From contig NZ_JAXEWM010000131.1 in assembly GCF_034113885.1 (NCBI RefSeq), positions 1 to 57,984 of the forward strand: a stretch of 57,984 nt of DNA, written 5' to 3'. The notes under the pieces were generated by a model that ran no database searches, was not told where the DNA came from, and worked only from the letters and a program-made list of their open reading frames with translations. Below are positions 1 to 8,279 of this stretch, one piece after another. Both the position numbers and the translations under genes were made by a program. The DNA is from Intestinibacter sp034113885 (GTDB lineage: Bacteria; Bacillota; Clostridia; Peptostreptococcales; Peptostreptococcaceae). How positions within the stretch are numbered: the stretch's first letter is position 1; each line of letters opens with the position of its first letter.

Positions 1-654
1 GAAGAATTAAACATAACTGTTCCAGTTGCTCTTCACTTAGATCACGGTTCTTATGAAGGTGCTAAAAAAACTATAGCTGCTGGATTCTCTTCAGTAATGT
101 TCGACGGATCTCATTATCCAATCGAAGAAAATATAGAAAAAACTAAAGAAATAGTTGAATTAGCTCATTCTAAAGGAATATCAGTTGAAGCTGAAGTTGG
201 TGCTATAGGTGGAGAAGAAGACGGTGTTGTAGGAAGCGGTGAAGTTGCTGATCCAGCTGAATGTAAACAAATAGCTGATTTAGGAATAGACTTCTTAGCT
301 GCTGGTATAGGTAATATACATGGTAAATACCCTGCAAACTGGGCTGGATTAAACTTTGAAGTTTTAGGAAAAATAAATGAAGCTACAGGAGATATGCCAT
401 TAGTATTACACGGTGGTAGTGGTATACCTGATGAAATGATAAAAGAAGCTATATCTCTAGGTGTTGCTAAAATAAATGTTAACACTGAATGCCAATTAGT
501 ATTCGCTGATGCAACTAGAAAATACATCGAAGAAGGAAAAGACCAACAAGGTAAAGGATATGACCCTCGTAAATTATTAGCTCCAGGATTTGAAGCTATA
601 AAAGTTTGTGTTAAAGAAAAAATGGAATTATTCGGTTCTATAGGACAAGCTTAA
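1..654 (+). CDS. fba: Class II fructose-1,6-bisphosphate aldolase, 3' part
   Basis: Glycolytic/gluconeogenic aldolase that reversibly splits fructose-1,6-bisphosphate into dihydroxyacetone phosphate and glyceraldehyde-3-phosphate. The reading frame is open from base 1, so the 5' end lies outside the window; the ATG at 97 is internal. The first visible residues contain HLDHG, the zinc-ligand and catalytic-Asp region of class II aldolases. Further on are EAEVG, a glycine-rich LHGGSGIP phosphate-binding loop and KINVNTEC, all family hallmarks. The visible 217 residues end at a normal C-terminus of the short, roughly 300-residue clade. A strong hairpin terminator follows the stop, so it is the last gene of its transcript. 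Identity is close to certain. Confidence 0.95.
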   Translation, partial: EELNITVPVALHLDHGSYEGAKKTIAAGFSSVMFDGSHYPIEENIEKTKEIVELAHSKGISVEAEVGAIGGEEDGVVGSGEVADPAECKQIADLGIDFLAAGIGNIHGKYPANWAGLNFEVLGKINEATGDMPLVLHGGSGIPDEMIKEAISLGVAKINVNTECQLVFADATRKYIEEGKDQQGKGYDPRKLLAPGFEAIKVCVKEKMELFGSIGQA

Positions 655-685
655 TTATAAAAAGTTAAAAATAAAGCAAGCGTAT

Positions 686-738
686 AAAGGAAGTAATACA
701 AAATAGAGTAAAATCTATTTTGTATATACTTCCTTTTT
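686..738 (+). terminator. Rho-independent terminator of fba
   Basis: Long inverted repeat: the arm starting AAAGGAAGTA is mirrored by TACTTCCTTT, with an inner TACAAAATAG/CTATTTTGTA stem, followed by a T-rich tail. It begins about 30 bases after the aldolase stop codon. Confidence 0.85.
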
Positions 739-846
739 AATTTAGATAAAAAATTATACACATACTATAAAATAATATTAAAATATAAGAAAGATTATTT
801 ATAAATACTTTTAAAACAAATAATTATAAAAAGGTGGAAAGGTAAA

Positions 847-1025
847 ATGAAAGAACATGAACTAAAAAAACTGGTGAATGGCAACAAAGCTATTACGCTT
901 ATCCAATAGATGGATATGAATTTGAAGGATGGTATGAAAATAATAAAAAGGTTTCAGATGATGCTGTATGGATTGATGTTTATGGAACTAGTAGAAAATT
1001 AGTTGCCAAATTTTATAAAAAATAA
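847..1025 (+). pseudogene. Small InlB-type repeat protein, frameshifted in a poly-A run
   Basis: A good ribosome binding site (AGGTGGAAAGG) precedes an ATG at 847. That frame stops after 20 codons at 907-909. In another frame, from the A-run at 864-870 to the TAA at 1023-1025, the sequence encodes about 50 residues including GYEFEGWYENNKKVS and LVAKFYKK. This matches the InlB B-repeat (Listeria-Bacteroides repeat) pattern of a G-aromatic-x-F-x-GWY core ending in a short basic strand. Eight A residues instead of seven at 864-870 would fuse the ATG to this domain and give one 59-residue protein. The protein would have no signal peptide. Possible explanations are a broken gene, homopolymer slippage (phase variation or ribosomal frameshifting) or a base-calling error; the sequence alone cannot separate these. 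Confidence 0.6.
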
Positions 1026-1074
1026 TAAAGAGGAACTTATTTAATGAAGTAAATTATCACAAAATATTTTAAAT

Positions 1075-1122
1075 AAAAAGAGTGTTGAAAAATAGAGGAA
1101 ATCCTATTCTACAACACTCTCT
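1075..1122 (-). terminator. Terminator of the IorA-like gene
   Basis: Stem AGAGTGTTG (1079-1087) pairs with CAACACTCT (1112-1120). The minus-strand reading continues into CTTTTTATTT, a U-rich tail. It sits directly after the stop of the minus-strand gene at 1129 and may also stop plus-strand transcripts. Confidence 0.8.
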
Positions 1123-1128
1123 TCAATA

Positions 1129-2115
1129 TTAAATATTATATAAACTCAATATATACTCTAAATCCACAAAAGGCTCCTCAGAAATAACTAATTCCTTCTC
1201 TGATTTAACATGATTTAAGTGTTTTCCAAAAATTGATTTTCTTACTACGCTAGCAGAAAATTCTCCCTCTTCATCAAATAAATCTTTTCCTATACACTCA
1301 ATATCCCATTCCCTTAAGTGATTTTCTATATAAGGATTATTTTCCTCTACAACATATAATTTATCTACACTAGTAGCAAACTCTATCACCTTTTCCTCTG
1401 GTATAGGATTTACTACCTTTAAGTCTAAATAAGAAACTGTCTCGGCAAGCACTTCTTTTGTGTAGAAAGTGCATATTCCCGAACAGATAAATCCTACTTT
1501 GTCGCTATTATGCTCAATTTTATTTAAATCATCAGCCTCTGAAATATTTCTACAAGCTTCTATCTTATCCTTTATGCTCATTTCCATCTGCTGAACATTG
1601 GAAGCCTTTGGATCCTCACACACAACTATACCTGAAGAACACCCAACTCTAGCTGTAATTCTAAAAAGGACAGGCATTTTATAGGTTTTGCTAATTTCAA
1701 ATGCTTTTATAAGCATATTTTTTGTGTCCCTACTAGAGCCCGGCTCCATAACTAGTAGATTAGATGATTTTGCTTTTTCTCTATTGTCGTTTATACCCTC
1801 CTTTGAAACCATCCCTGAATCATCAGTTAATACAACTACTAATCCGCCCTCAGTTTTTGTGCCTATATTTAATAAATTAGAATCCATCGTGCTACAGAAT
1901 GTCAGAGTTTTCTTTCCAGTATTAGAAATTCTTATAGCCTGCTCTATATTTACATTTTCACTTATAGACATCTCTACTTCTAGGTCACTTTTAAAATCCT
2001 TTATCGATGCAAATAAGCTCGTCTTCAAAATAGAAGGATATGCACATACGACATCTACTCCTGCCTCGTAAATCCCTCTAGCAACAGATTCGTTCCCAGT
2101 TAAAAATTTTCTCAT
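1129..2115 (-). CDS. Half-length protein related to indolepyruvate:ferredoxin oxidoreductase alpha subunit
   Basis: The 328 residues begin MRKFLTGNESVARGIYEAGV, a close match to the start of IorA, the alpha subunit that converts aryl pyruvates to aryl acetyl-CoA. Visible sequence covers only the N-terminal pyrimidine-type domain (about 1-165) and the following transketolase-C-like domain (about 165-328). The TPP-binding domain and the C-terminal ferredoxin domain of a full IorA (about 580-600 residues) are absent, and a terminator follows directly. The usual AYPGTPSTE motif reads AYPSILKTS, so the residues around the expected catalytic Glu are altered. An AAGGTGG binding site precedes the ATG. 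The gene stands alone with no iorB beside it. It is probably not an active oxidoreductase by itself; its function is unknown. Confidence 0.7.
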   Translation of the reverse strand: MRKFLTGNESVARGIYEAGVDVVCAYPSILKTSLFASIKDFKSDLEVEMSISENVNIEQAIRISNTGKKTLTFCSTMDSNLLNIGTKTEGGLVVVLTDDSGMVSKEGINDNREKAKSSNLLVMEPGSSRDTKNMLIKAFEISKTYKMPVLFRITARVGCSSGIVVCEDPKASNVQQMEMSIKDKIEACRNISEADDLNKIEHNSDKVGFICSGICTFYTKEVLAETVSYLDLKVVNPIPEEKVIEFATSVDKLYVVEENNPYIENHLREWDIECIGKDLFDEEGEFSASVVRKSIFGKHLNHVKSEKELVISEEPFVDLEYILSLYNI

Positions 2116-2215
2116 AATTATTTACCACCTTAAAAAAAAATAAAATTATTATAAATTATAACATTTTTTTACATAATTAAACATAAATCAAAAAATTTAT
2201 ATAAAAATGCTTTAC

Positions 2216-2284
2216 AAAAAAGCGAGCCTCTAATTTGTAATAATTATAAATTTTAATTACTACAAATTAAAGGCCCGCAATTTT
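2216..2284 (-). terminator. Terminator after the 161-residue hypothetical gene
   Basis: A long hairpin runs from GCGAGCCT (2222-2229) to AGGCCCGC (2271-2278), with an AT-rich inner stem TAATTTGTA/TACAAATTA. In the minus direction it ends in a run of T. T-rich sequence on the other side means it could act in both directions. Confidence 0.8.
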
Positions 2285-2366
2285 ATTTTCTCATATTTAC
2301 AAAATCTATAAACTATAGCCACTATTAAAAAACTATAGATTTAAATCTAATAAATTTATCAATTGT

Positions 2367-2852
2367 CTAGCTATAGAATTTAGACGCACCTATTAATTGT
2401 CTCTTAGAAACAATTTTGGCAAGATTTTTTAAAGAAGCGATTTTAATATCTTCAAAGCTTACTAAAAATACAAATTTAAAATCAGTAAATTCTTCATTTA
2501 TATTATATACTTCAAAATAACATTTTATATTATCCATGCTATAAACATCTTGAAGTTCTGCTTCTATTTCATCTGTTGTGTCCTTTAAGAAACGTCTAAC
2601 ATCATCAAACATAATTTCAAAGAATGACTCGTCAACTGATTCTCCTAATTCTTCAATAGCTTCAAGTATTTCTGCTCTAGAAAATACTTTTTCTGATAAT
2701 TCACAATCAAAAACCATTATGTTTTCTTGATTTATTGAATTAGATATATCTTGTAAATAACCAATATCTTGACGTTCTGCAAGAATGTCTTTTACCTCTT
2801 TACTATTTACGTGAAAGCTACCTTTTCGATTTTTTAATTTTAATTCTATCAT
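2367..2852 (-). CDS. Hypothetical protein, 161 residues
   Basis: I do not recognise a family. The protein is cytoplasmic-looking and acidic in the middle (for example EAIEELGESVDESFFE, residues about 64-79), with no signal peptide, membrane segment or cysteine cluster. It predicts as mixed alpha/beta with a basic C-terminus (SKRQLIGASKFYS). A GGAGG-type binding site (AAAGGAGGCGAAG) supports the start. It lies about 30 bases downstream of the HAD nucleotidase on the same strand and is followed by a strong terminator, so the two are probably one transcript. Confidence 0.6.
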   Translation of the reverse strand: MIELKLKNRKGSFHVNSKEVKDILAERQDIGYLQDISNSINQENIMVFDCELSEKVFSRAEILEAIEELGESVDESFFEIMFDDVRRFLKDTTDEIEAELQDVYSMDNIKCYFEVYNINEEFTDFKFVFLVSFEDIKIASLKNLAKIVSKRQLIGASKFYS

Positions 2853-2885
2853 TAAACTTCGCCTCCTTTGAGTAAGCTAACTTAA

Positions 2886-3443
2886 TTATAGTTTATCAAT
2901 AACACCTTTTATTTCTTTCCAGCAAGAAACTCTAATAATATTTTCATGCTCTACATTTTTATTGTAGTTACAATCAATTAATATTACTTTTATACCACCT
3001 TCTGCAAGATGTAAAGCATTTTTTGGATGGTCTTCTATAAATATATCACACTTTAGCTCTTTTGCCTTATCAAGTTTTTTATCTGTTCCAAGTAAATAAA
3101 GAGGTACATGAGATAGTTGTTGTTTTTTGAGCCAATTTCTCGTTATTTCTTCTAAATCAGCACTTCTTGCTGTTACAAAAGATAAATTATTCTCTTTATA
3201 TAGTTCATCAATTACTTCCTTAGCTCCTTCAACAACCTTTGCTTCTGAATAAGAATTTAAATAATTTGAATGAAGTTTGTCTAACATGCCTTCTAAAGTA
3301 TCTCCATATAGCTCTGCCCAAAACACAGTCGTGAAATCTTCTTCAGTTAGATTTCTATTGTAAATACTGTTTAAGTAAGGCATATAGTGATATGGACTAG
3401 TAACTGTTCCATCAATATCAATACATATATTTAAATTTTTCAT
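2886..3443 (-). CDS. HAD-family 5'-nucleotidase (NT5C-like)
   Basis: Phosphatase of the 5'(3')-deoxyribonucleotidase type, expected to dephosphorylate nucleoside monophosphates in the cytoplasm. The HAD motif I is ICIDIDGTV at residues 6-14 (two catalytic Asp), motif II is in SFVTARS, and motif III/IV is IFIEDHPKNA. The cap is short, as in the NT5C clade, and the length of 185 residues is normal. The ATG is preceded by a purine-rich AGGAGATAAAAT site. It is the upstream partner of the 161-residue unknown. The exact substrate cannot be read from sequence. Confidence 0.8.
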   Translation of the reverse strand: MKNLNICIDIDGTVTSPYHYMPYLNSIYNRNLTEEDFTTVFWAELYGDTLEGMLDKLHSNYLNSYSEAKVVEGAKEVIDELYKENNLSFVTARSADLEEITRNWLKKQQLSHVPLYLLGTDKKLDKAKELKCDIFIEDHPKNALHLAEGGIKVILIDCNYNKNVEHENIIRVSCWKEIKGVIDKL

Positions 3444-3557
3444 ATTTTATCTCCTATTTTTCTAAGAATTCATTATACCATATACTTTAGTATAATTCAA
3501 AAAAACATATATCTCCATACTTTAAAAAAATTTTATTAATTTGTAATAAATTCGGAT

Positions 3558-3605
3558 AAAAAAATTGAACATCGTCAAACCTTTATAGTTATCGATGTTC
3601 AAATT
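3558..3605 (-). terminator. Terminator of the 221-residue membrane-anchored gene
   Basis: Stem TTGAACATCG (3565-3574) pairs with CGATGTTCAA (3593-3602). The minus-strand transcript ends in a run of seven T. It begins 12 bases after the gene's stop codon. Confidence 0.85.
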
Positions 3606-3613
3606 TTTTATTT

Positions 3614-4279
3614 TTAACTATTTTCGATTTTTTTCTCTAAATTAGAAATTTTACTCTTATATTGATTTAATTTTTGATCTGAGTTATTTATATATTGTTT
3701 TACTTTTGGTATATAGCTAGTATTTTTTTCATTTAGTATTAAACTCACTTGTTCTACTGCTTTATATTTCATCTCGTATGCTTCCTTTACACATTGTAAA
3801 CATTCCTTTAAAACCTCGGTATCTTGCTCTTGTGATAGTTGAGGAACCTCCATATCATCGTAAATCTCGATGACTCTTTCACACATATACATAGCCTTTT
3901 CTACTTTTTTCTTTACACGGTCTAAGTCCTTTAGATATGTTTGTATATCTTTGGTACAGGATACGCATTCCTTTATTGGATTTAAAGCAATATCCTCTAT
4001 ATCCCTGACATCTCTTTTAAAATGCTTTATCTTTAATAAATCATCTTCTCTTGTATCTAAAGATAAATTGGAATTATTGCAATTCATAACAAAAGAGCTC
4101 TCTATATCTTGTTCAAGTCTCTTAAGACCGCTTATATACATATTACTTATAACTAAAGTCGTCGCCAAAACGACATACATACAACCATAAATACAAGCTC
4201 TACTAAATTTCTTATAATTCTTAAAAAGTATCGTCAAAGGTATCAAATACAAAATTATAAATACTAATATCCATCTCAT
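3614..4279 (-). CDS. Membrane-anchored coiled-coil protein of unknown function
   Basis: No family recognised. Two hydrophobic segments lie at the N-terminus (residues about 2-19 and 28-48) with a short basic loop between them. A long, charged, helical region follows (about 50-221) and looks like a coiled coil, including a Lys/Glu-rich C-terminal end. Two cysteine pairs are visible, CVSC (about residues 101-104) and CLQC near the middle. The topology suggests a helical domain facing one side of the membrane; orientation is uncertain. It has its own terminator and is not clearly linked to its neighbours. Confidence 0.55.
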   Translation of the reverse strand: MRWILVFIILYLIPLTILFKNYKKFSRACIYGCMYVVLATTLVISNMYISGLKRLEQDIESSFVMNCNNSNLSLDTREDDLLKIKHFKRDVRDIEDIALNPIKECVSCTKDIQTYLKDLDRVKKKVEKAMYMCERVIEIYDDMEVPQLSQEQDTEVLKECLQCVKEAYEMKYKAVEQVSLILNEKNTSYIPKVKQYINNSDQKLNQYKSKISNLEKKIENS

Positions 4280-4410
4280 AAACTCTTCTCCTTGTCTATC
4301 GTTACAAATATATTAAGTTCCCATTTTCAAAATTAAACTTAAAATAATACAATGCATATTTTAGTATTTACAATTTTTATTAATATTAATCCATTATTTT
4401 TAAATTTTTA

Positions 4411-5109
4411 TTAATCCAATACCTTAACTAATTTAAAATCTAGATAATCACTAGATGCAAGAATATATTCTATTCCATTTCTAATCCCTTTAAGTCCCAT
4501 ATCAAATGATTCTTTGCCATGCAAATGACCGTATATCACTTTTTTCACGCCGTACTTTTCATATAGCTTAGTAAATTCTGAATCCTCTAGCTCATCATTT
4601 GTAGGTGGATAATGAGTTATAGCTATTAGATTTTGATGTCCAGCATTTACAGCTGCTTTTATAGACATTTCTAATCTCAAAACCTCTCTTTTATATATCT
4701 TCATATCATTTTCATCAAACTTAACTTCATTTGGACAAAGCCAACCTCTACTTCCACATATAGCGTAATCCTTGTATGTAAAGTAACCATTTTGTATAAA
4801 ATTCATATCCTCATCTTGATACATGGCGTTTACCTTAGAAAGTGAAGCCCACCAATAGTCGTGGTTTCCTTTTATAAAAATTTTCTTGCCTGGAAGCGCC
4901 TTAACTATATCTAAATCAGCCTTTGCCTCTTGTAAATTCATAGCCCAAGAAGTATCTCCAAGAACTAATACTGTGTCCTCATCGCCGACTACTTCTCTCC
5001 AATTTGTAATTATCTTTTCTTCGTGATTATCCCAGTTATCGCCAAATATATTCATAGGTTTAGGATTTTCCGTAGAAAAATGCAAATCGCCTATTGCATA
5101 TAAACTCAT
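4411..5109 (-). CDS. Calcineurin-like metallophosphoesterase
   Basis: Di-metal phosphoesterase of the YfcE/MPP superfamily. Ordered motifs are GDLHFS (D-x-H metal ligands), GDTSWA (GD), GNHDYWW (GNHD), then ITHYPP and GHLHGK (GH-x-H), a complete metal-binding set. I place the start at the internal ATG giving MSLYAIGDLH, because AAAGGAGAT lies about six bases upstream of it. A start six codons earlier would bury that site inside the coding region. Length 232 residues. The substrate is unknown. It is followed by an AT-rich gap and stands as a probable single gene. Confidence 0.85.
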   Translation of the reverse strand: MSLYAIGDLHFSTENPKPMNIFGDNWDNHEEKIITNWREVVGDEDTVLVLGDTSWAMNLQEAKADLDIVKALPGKKIFIKGNHDYWWASLSKVNAMYQDEDMNFIQNGYFTYKDYAICGSRGWLCPNEVKFDENDMKIYKREVLRLEMSIKAAVNAGHQNLIAITHYPPTNDELEDSEFTKLYEKYGVKKVIYGHLHGKESFDMGLKGIRNGIEYILASSDYLDFKLVKVLD

Positions 5110-5147
5110 AAATCGATCTCCTTTCATAAAAATAAAGCTTTTTATAA

Positions 5148-5178
5148 TTTAAAAGCTGTCTCAAAATTTAAGACAGCC
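5148..5178 (-). terminator. Terminator after the alarmone synthetase gene
   Basis: Stem AAGCTGTCT pairs with AGACAGCC around an A/T loop; the minus reading runs into TTTTAAATT. It lies directly after the stop at 5187 and before the metallophosphoesterase start. Confidence 0.65.
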
Positions 5179-5186
5179 CCCTCCTG

Positions 5187-5987
5187 TTATTTTTCTATTC
5201 TATGCGTTTTAAAATCTTCTAAAATATAATCTATTTCTTCCTTTAAAGCAACTATTTCATCTATATCTCTCTCACTATCTATCTTGTCCAATCGTCTTTG
5301 ATATTTAAGAGCACTGCTTATCTCTCCTAGATTATAAAGCTCTTGTATCTTCTTAAGCACATCCTTTAATGTAACAGACTTCGCTTGATACATTACTTGA
5401 GCCTTCATTATATCCTCTCTTATTTCACTCATTTCTTCATCTAATAAAAACGCCGCATCTGCTGCTTTTCTAAGTCTCAATGCAACATTTTCTGGTATAT
5501 AATGCTCGTACTTATATTTTAGAGAATGCTCAATAGTCGCCCAGAAATTCATAGCAAGAGTTCTTATTTGTATTTCACAATGTATCTCCTTTGACCCTGC
5601 AATTGAATTTATAGGATATTTTATTATTAAATGATAGCTTCTATATCCACTTTCCTTGAAATTAGTGATATAGTCCTTTTCATTTATAACAGTCATATCT
5701 GTTCTATTTTTGATTAAGTCTACAATAGTATATATATCTTCAACAAACTGGCACATAATTCTTATGCCAGCGATATCATCTATATTCCCTTCTATATCAT
5801 TGACATCTAATCTATTTGCTTTAGATATTATAGAAGAAATCTTTTTAGTTCTCCCCGTAACAAATTCAATAGGAGAATACTCACCCTTAGTTAAAAATTC
5901 TTTTCTTATATTTTTAAATTTTACTTTAAGTTCTTCAACTGCATGCTGGTAAGGAGCTAATATTTCATCCCATTTTTCGTAATTCAT
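5187..5987 (-). CDS. relQ: Small alarmone synthetase, RelQ/YjbM type
   Basis: Single-domain GTP pyrophosphokinase that makes (p)ppGpp from ATP and GTP/GDP. The RelA/SpoT synthetase core spans roughly residues 45-190: TGRTKKISSI, DIAGIRI, GYRSYHLI (substrate-binding Tyr) and HCEIQIRTLAMNFWATIEH, the signature of this family. There is no HD hydrolase, TGS or ACT domain, so it is a small rather than long RSH enzyme. The C-terminal helices (about 190-266) match RelQ tetramerisation helices. The ATG giving MNYEKWDE sits seven bases after AAGGGTG and is preferred over the GTG three codons upstream. A terminator follows. Confidence in the family is high; RelQ versus RelP is inferred from length and C-terminus. 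Confidence 0.85.
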   Translation of the reverse strand: MNYEKWDEILAPYQHAVEELKVKFKNIRKEFLTKGEYSPIEFVTGRTKKISSIISKANRLDVNDIEGNIDDIAGIRIMCQFVEDIYTIVDLIKNRTDMTVINEKDYITNFKESGYRSYHLIIKYPINSIAGSKEIHCEIQIRTLAMNFWATIEHSLKYKYEHYIPENVALRLRKAADAAFLLDEEMSEIREDIMKAQVMYQAKSVTLKDVLKKIQELYNLGEISSALKYQRRLDKIDSERDIDEIVALKEEIDYILEDFKTHRIEK

Positions 5988-6039
5988 ATTATTCACCCTT
6001 CGTCCAATAATTTAACAATCAAAACTATTTTACCATAAT

Positions 6040-6951
6040 TTATTTTGTTTTTGTATAGTAAAGCAAATCTGAATCCTTTAATTCATAATCTATTTCATCT
6101 AAATCTGCTAAATAGCTAATAAAAGATACTAATGATGTTCTAAAGAAGTAGTATTCTTTATAATTGTAGGTTAAATTATTTTCTTTTATTATTTTCTTAA
6201 GTAAAACTTCTATATTCATAGGAGTTTTAATATTTTCTCTTATCTGATTTAGATATTTATGTACAGCTTCTCGATGTTTTCTTATCGAAATAATCGCATC
6301 ATGCTTATCTAAAACATATTTGCCGTGAGCTAATACTAAATAATCAAAATCCAATAATTGAACCGTATTTAGAGAATTTAAATATTCATTTACATCCTGT
6401 AAAAATAAAAAGTCGTATTTACTTAAGGTTTCTTCACCTATCAACAAATCTCCTGCGAATAAAACTCTGTCCTTCGTTAGTATTCCTAAACTTCCAGGAG
6501 TATGTCCCTTTAAGCTAATAACCTCAAAATCTTCTCCTGCTATATTTAGATTACCTTCACTTATCGTTTTATCAATCAGTACTCTTTCGTTTTTTCTATG
6601 TGAAAGCTTTGCAATAAGAAATTTATTGCTTCTTCCACCTAAAATAAAATTCGAAAATAGCTCTGGTCTTTCTATAAATAACTTTGCATCATCTGAAGCA
6701 AAAATCTCAATGTCTCCATTGTTAGATTTTAACTGAGCACATCCGCCGTAGTGATCCTCATGCTCATGCGTATTTATAATATATTTTAATCTTATTTTCT
6801 CATTTTCAAACATCTCGAGCATTTTTTTAGGTCTTAGACCGCTAAGTCCAGGGTCTATTAACAATGCATCGTTATTTTCAAATAAATACACACCTGTATT
6901 AGTTCCACCCTTTACAAAATATGTATTTCCAAAAACCTCTTGTAATTTCAT
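6040..6951 (-). CDS. Metallo-beta-lactamase-fold hydrolase
   Basis: Zinc-dependent MBL-fold protein of about 300 residues. The metal motif THEHEDHYGG (H-x-H-x-D-H), the second His in GHTPGSLG, the bridging Asp in LFAGDLLIG and the last His in VLAHGKYV are all present. A C-terminal extension (about residues 210-303) is predicted helical and may act as a dimerisation or substrate cap, as in several MBL thioesterase-like clades. The substrate cannot be assigned. It lies 50 bases downstream of the YkgJ-like gene on the same strand and may be cotranscribed with it. Confidence 0.8.
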   Translation of the reverse strand: MKLQEVFGNTYFVKGGTNTGVYLFENNDALLIDPGLSGLRPKKMLEMFENEKIRLKYIINTHEHEDHYGGCAQLKSNNGDIEIFASDDAKLFIERPELFSNFILGGRSNKFLIAKLSHRKNERVLIDKTISEGNLNIAGEDFEVISLKGHTPGSLGILTKDRVLFAGDLLIGEETLSKYDFLFLQDVNEYLNSLNTVQLLDFDYLVLAHGKYVLDKHDAIISIRKHREAVHKYLNQIRENIKTPMNIEVLLKKIIKENNLTYNYKEYYFFRTSLVSFISYLADLDEIDYELKDSDLLYYTKTK

Positions 6952-7001
6952 AAAAACTACACTCCTTGTAAAATTTCAGTCTTTTTAAGGCTCTTTTCCT
7001 A

Positions 7002-7727
7002 TTATAACATGTAAATTTTTTTGATTCTATCTACTACTTTTCTATTATTCTCTTTAGTTAACCTAATTTTTATCTTATACGCAAAATCAGAATCCATCAG
7101 ATACTCTATAAAATACTCAACTATTCCTCTATCTCTATAATCAATATCGATAAGTCCGCTACCTAAAATCCTAGAATCCAAACTCATTACTTCATCAGAA
7201 AAACTCAGCCTACTTTGCTTAGATAAATAATCTAACTCCGGCTTAAACTTTTCACAGTATTTTATAGAAAAATTAAGAACATCTTCACTTATATCTATAC
7301 CATACATCTCTTTCAAAACATCTTTATATTCCATATTTTGCTTTATTACTCTCTGTAAGTTGTTATTATAATCATCCTTCTTCCAATGCCCAAATAACCT
7401 ACAATTAAGCGGTCTAACCTCGTATATCAAGCATCTATTGTTATCATCCTTAAAAGGGCATGAATTCTTCTTTAATAGCTCTAAAAAATAATAATCGATT
7501 ATTCTATCAATAGAAGCTCTCCTAAGCTCCTCTCTATATATTAAATGCTTGTATATATTTAAAAACTCTATTAAATTTATTCCTACAGATTCCATACAGC
7601 AATTTCCACATCCACTGCAATCGCCCTTTGGCAGCTTAGAATATATATCATTTAATTTCTTAAAGTATCCTTTTTGCTCACAAAACTCTATACTTTCTAG
7701 TATTTGAGATTTTTTTATACTAGCCAT
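7002..7727 (-). CDS. YkgJ-family cysteine-cluster protein
   Basis: The protein carries the CxxCxxCC-type cluster motif SGCGNCC near residue 40 and a second set CPFKDDNNRCLIYEVRPLNC around residues 91-110. This is the UPF0153/YkgJ pattern thought to bind zinc or an iron-sulfur cluster. No signal peptide or membrane segment is seen. The C-terminal half is charged and helical without recognisable domains. GAGGAGAATATT just before the ATG supports the start. It is divergent from the small plus-strand gene at 7814. The molecular function of the family is not established. Confidence 0.75.
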   Translation of the reverse strand: MASIKKSQILESIEFCEQKGYFKKLNDIYSKLPKGDCSGCGNCCMESVGINLIEFLNIYKHLIYREELRRASIDRIIDYYFLELLKKNSCPFKDDNNRCLIYEVRPLNCRLFGHWKKDDYNNNLQRVIKQNMEYKDVLKEMYGIDISEDVLNFSIKYCEKFKPELDYLSKQSRLSFSDEVMSLDSRILGSGLIDIDYRDRGIVEYFIEYLMDSDFAYKIKIRLTKENNRKVVDRIKKIYML

Positions 7728-7813
7728 AATATTCTCCTCTTGTTATAATTATTTCGTTAATACAAAAACTTATTATAACATATTTTTGACTATAAATATC
7801 AGGAGGTAACGAA

Positions 7814-8065
7814 ATGAATAGATATACTAAAATTATTAACATGATGGAAAGTTATTTTACTAAGGATTTTGAAAAAACTAAAAAAGGATTTACTAAAGTA
7901 AGAGAAGTCAAAGAAGAAACTGTTAGAAAGGCATTTTTAAAAGGAAATTGCGAGGTTTTAGTAATACTTGAAGATTCTGATAGAGAGATATTACTAGACG
8001 ATTTTTCTTCTGATGAAGATATAAAAAAATACTTAGGTGCATCTTTTATAAATCCAAAGAGATAG
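7814..8065 (+). CDS. Small hypothetical protein, 83 residues
   Basis: A perfect AGGAGGTAACGAA site precedes the ATG, so this is very likely translated. The protein is highly charged, without membrane segments, cysteines or a known motif. A Lys-rich N-terminal half (residues 17-43) precedes an acidic stretch (LEDSDREILLDDFSSDED, about 52-69). No family recognised. It is divergently transcribed from the YkgJ-like gene and followed by an inverted repeat without a T tract. Confidence 0.65.
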   Translation: MNRYTKIINMMESYFTKDFEKTKKGFTKVREVKEETVRKAFLKGNCEVLVILEDSDREILLDDFSSDEDIKKYLGASFINPKR

Positions 8066-8104
8066 TACATTTCTAAATATAAAATATGAATCCATAAGTT
8101 TAAT

Positions 8105-8145
8105 GTTTTTGCTATAGTTAATTACAATTTTTCTATAGCAAAAAC
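8105..8145. repeat. Perfect 13-bp inverted repeat
   Basis: GTTTTTGCTATAG (8105-8117) is mirrored exactly by CTATAGCAAAAAC (8133-8145) around a 15-base AT loop. It lies 40 bases after a plus-strand stop, but neither strand has a T tract after it. It could be a weak terminator, an RNA-stabilising end or a binding site. Confidence 0.6.
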
Positions 8146-8206
8146 AAAATGTTATCAATTCATACTATTCTGTTTCTTTTTTGTTTCCAAATTAATCCAT
8201 TTACTG

Positions 8207-8215
8207 TGATACAAT
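8207..8215 (+). promoter_or_regulatory. Probable extended -10 promoter of the secreted propeller gene
   Basis: TGATACAAT fits the TGnTAtAAT extended -10 element; no good -35 hexamer is seen at 17 bases. It lies 65 bases upstream of the ATG at 8280. Confidence 0.45.
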
Positions 8216-8279
8216 ATTAGAAAGTGTCTATAAAAAATAAATATTAAGTTAGTAAAAACAAACAATAGGAGGAATTACT

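Noticed and set aside
165..527. Minus-strand open frame inside the aldolase gene
   Set aside because: Antisense shadow of a strongly conserved coding frame, with no ribosome binding site or family match.
8105..8145. Inverted repeat as a standard terminator of the 83-residue gene
   Set aside because: No T tract follows on either strand, so it is listed only as an inverted repeat.
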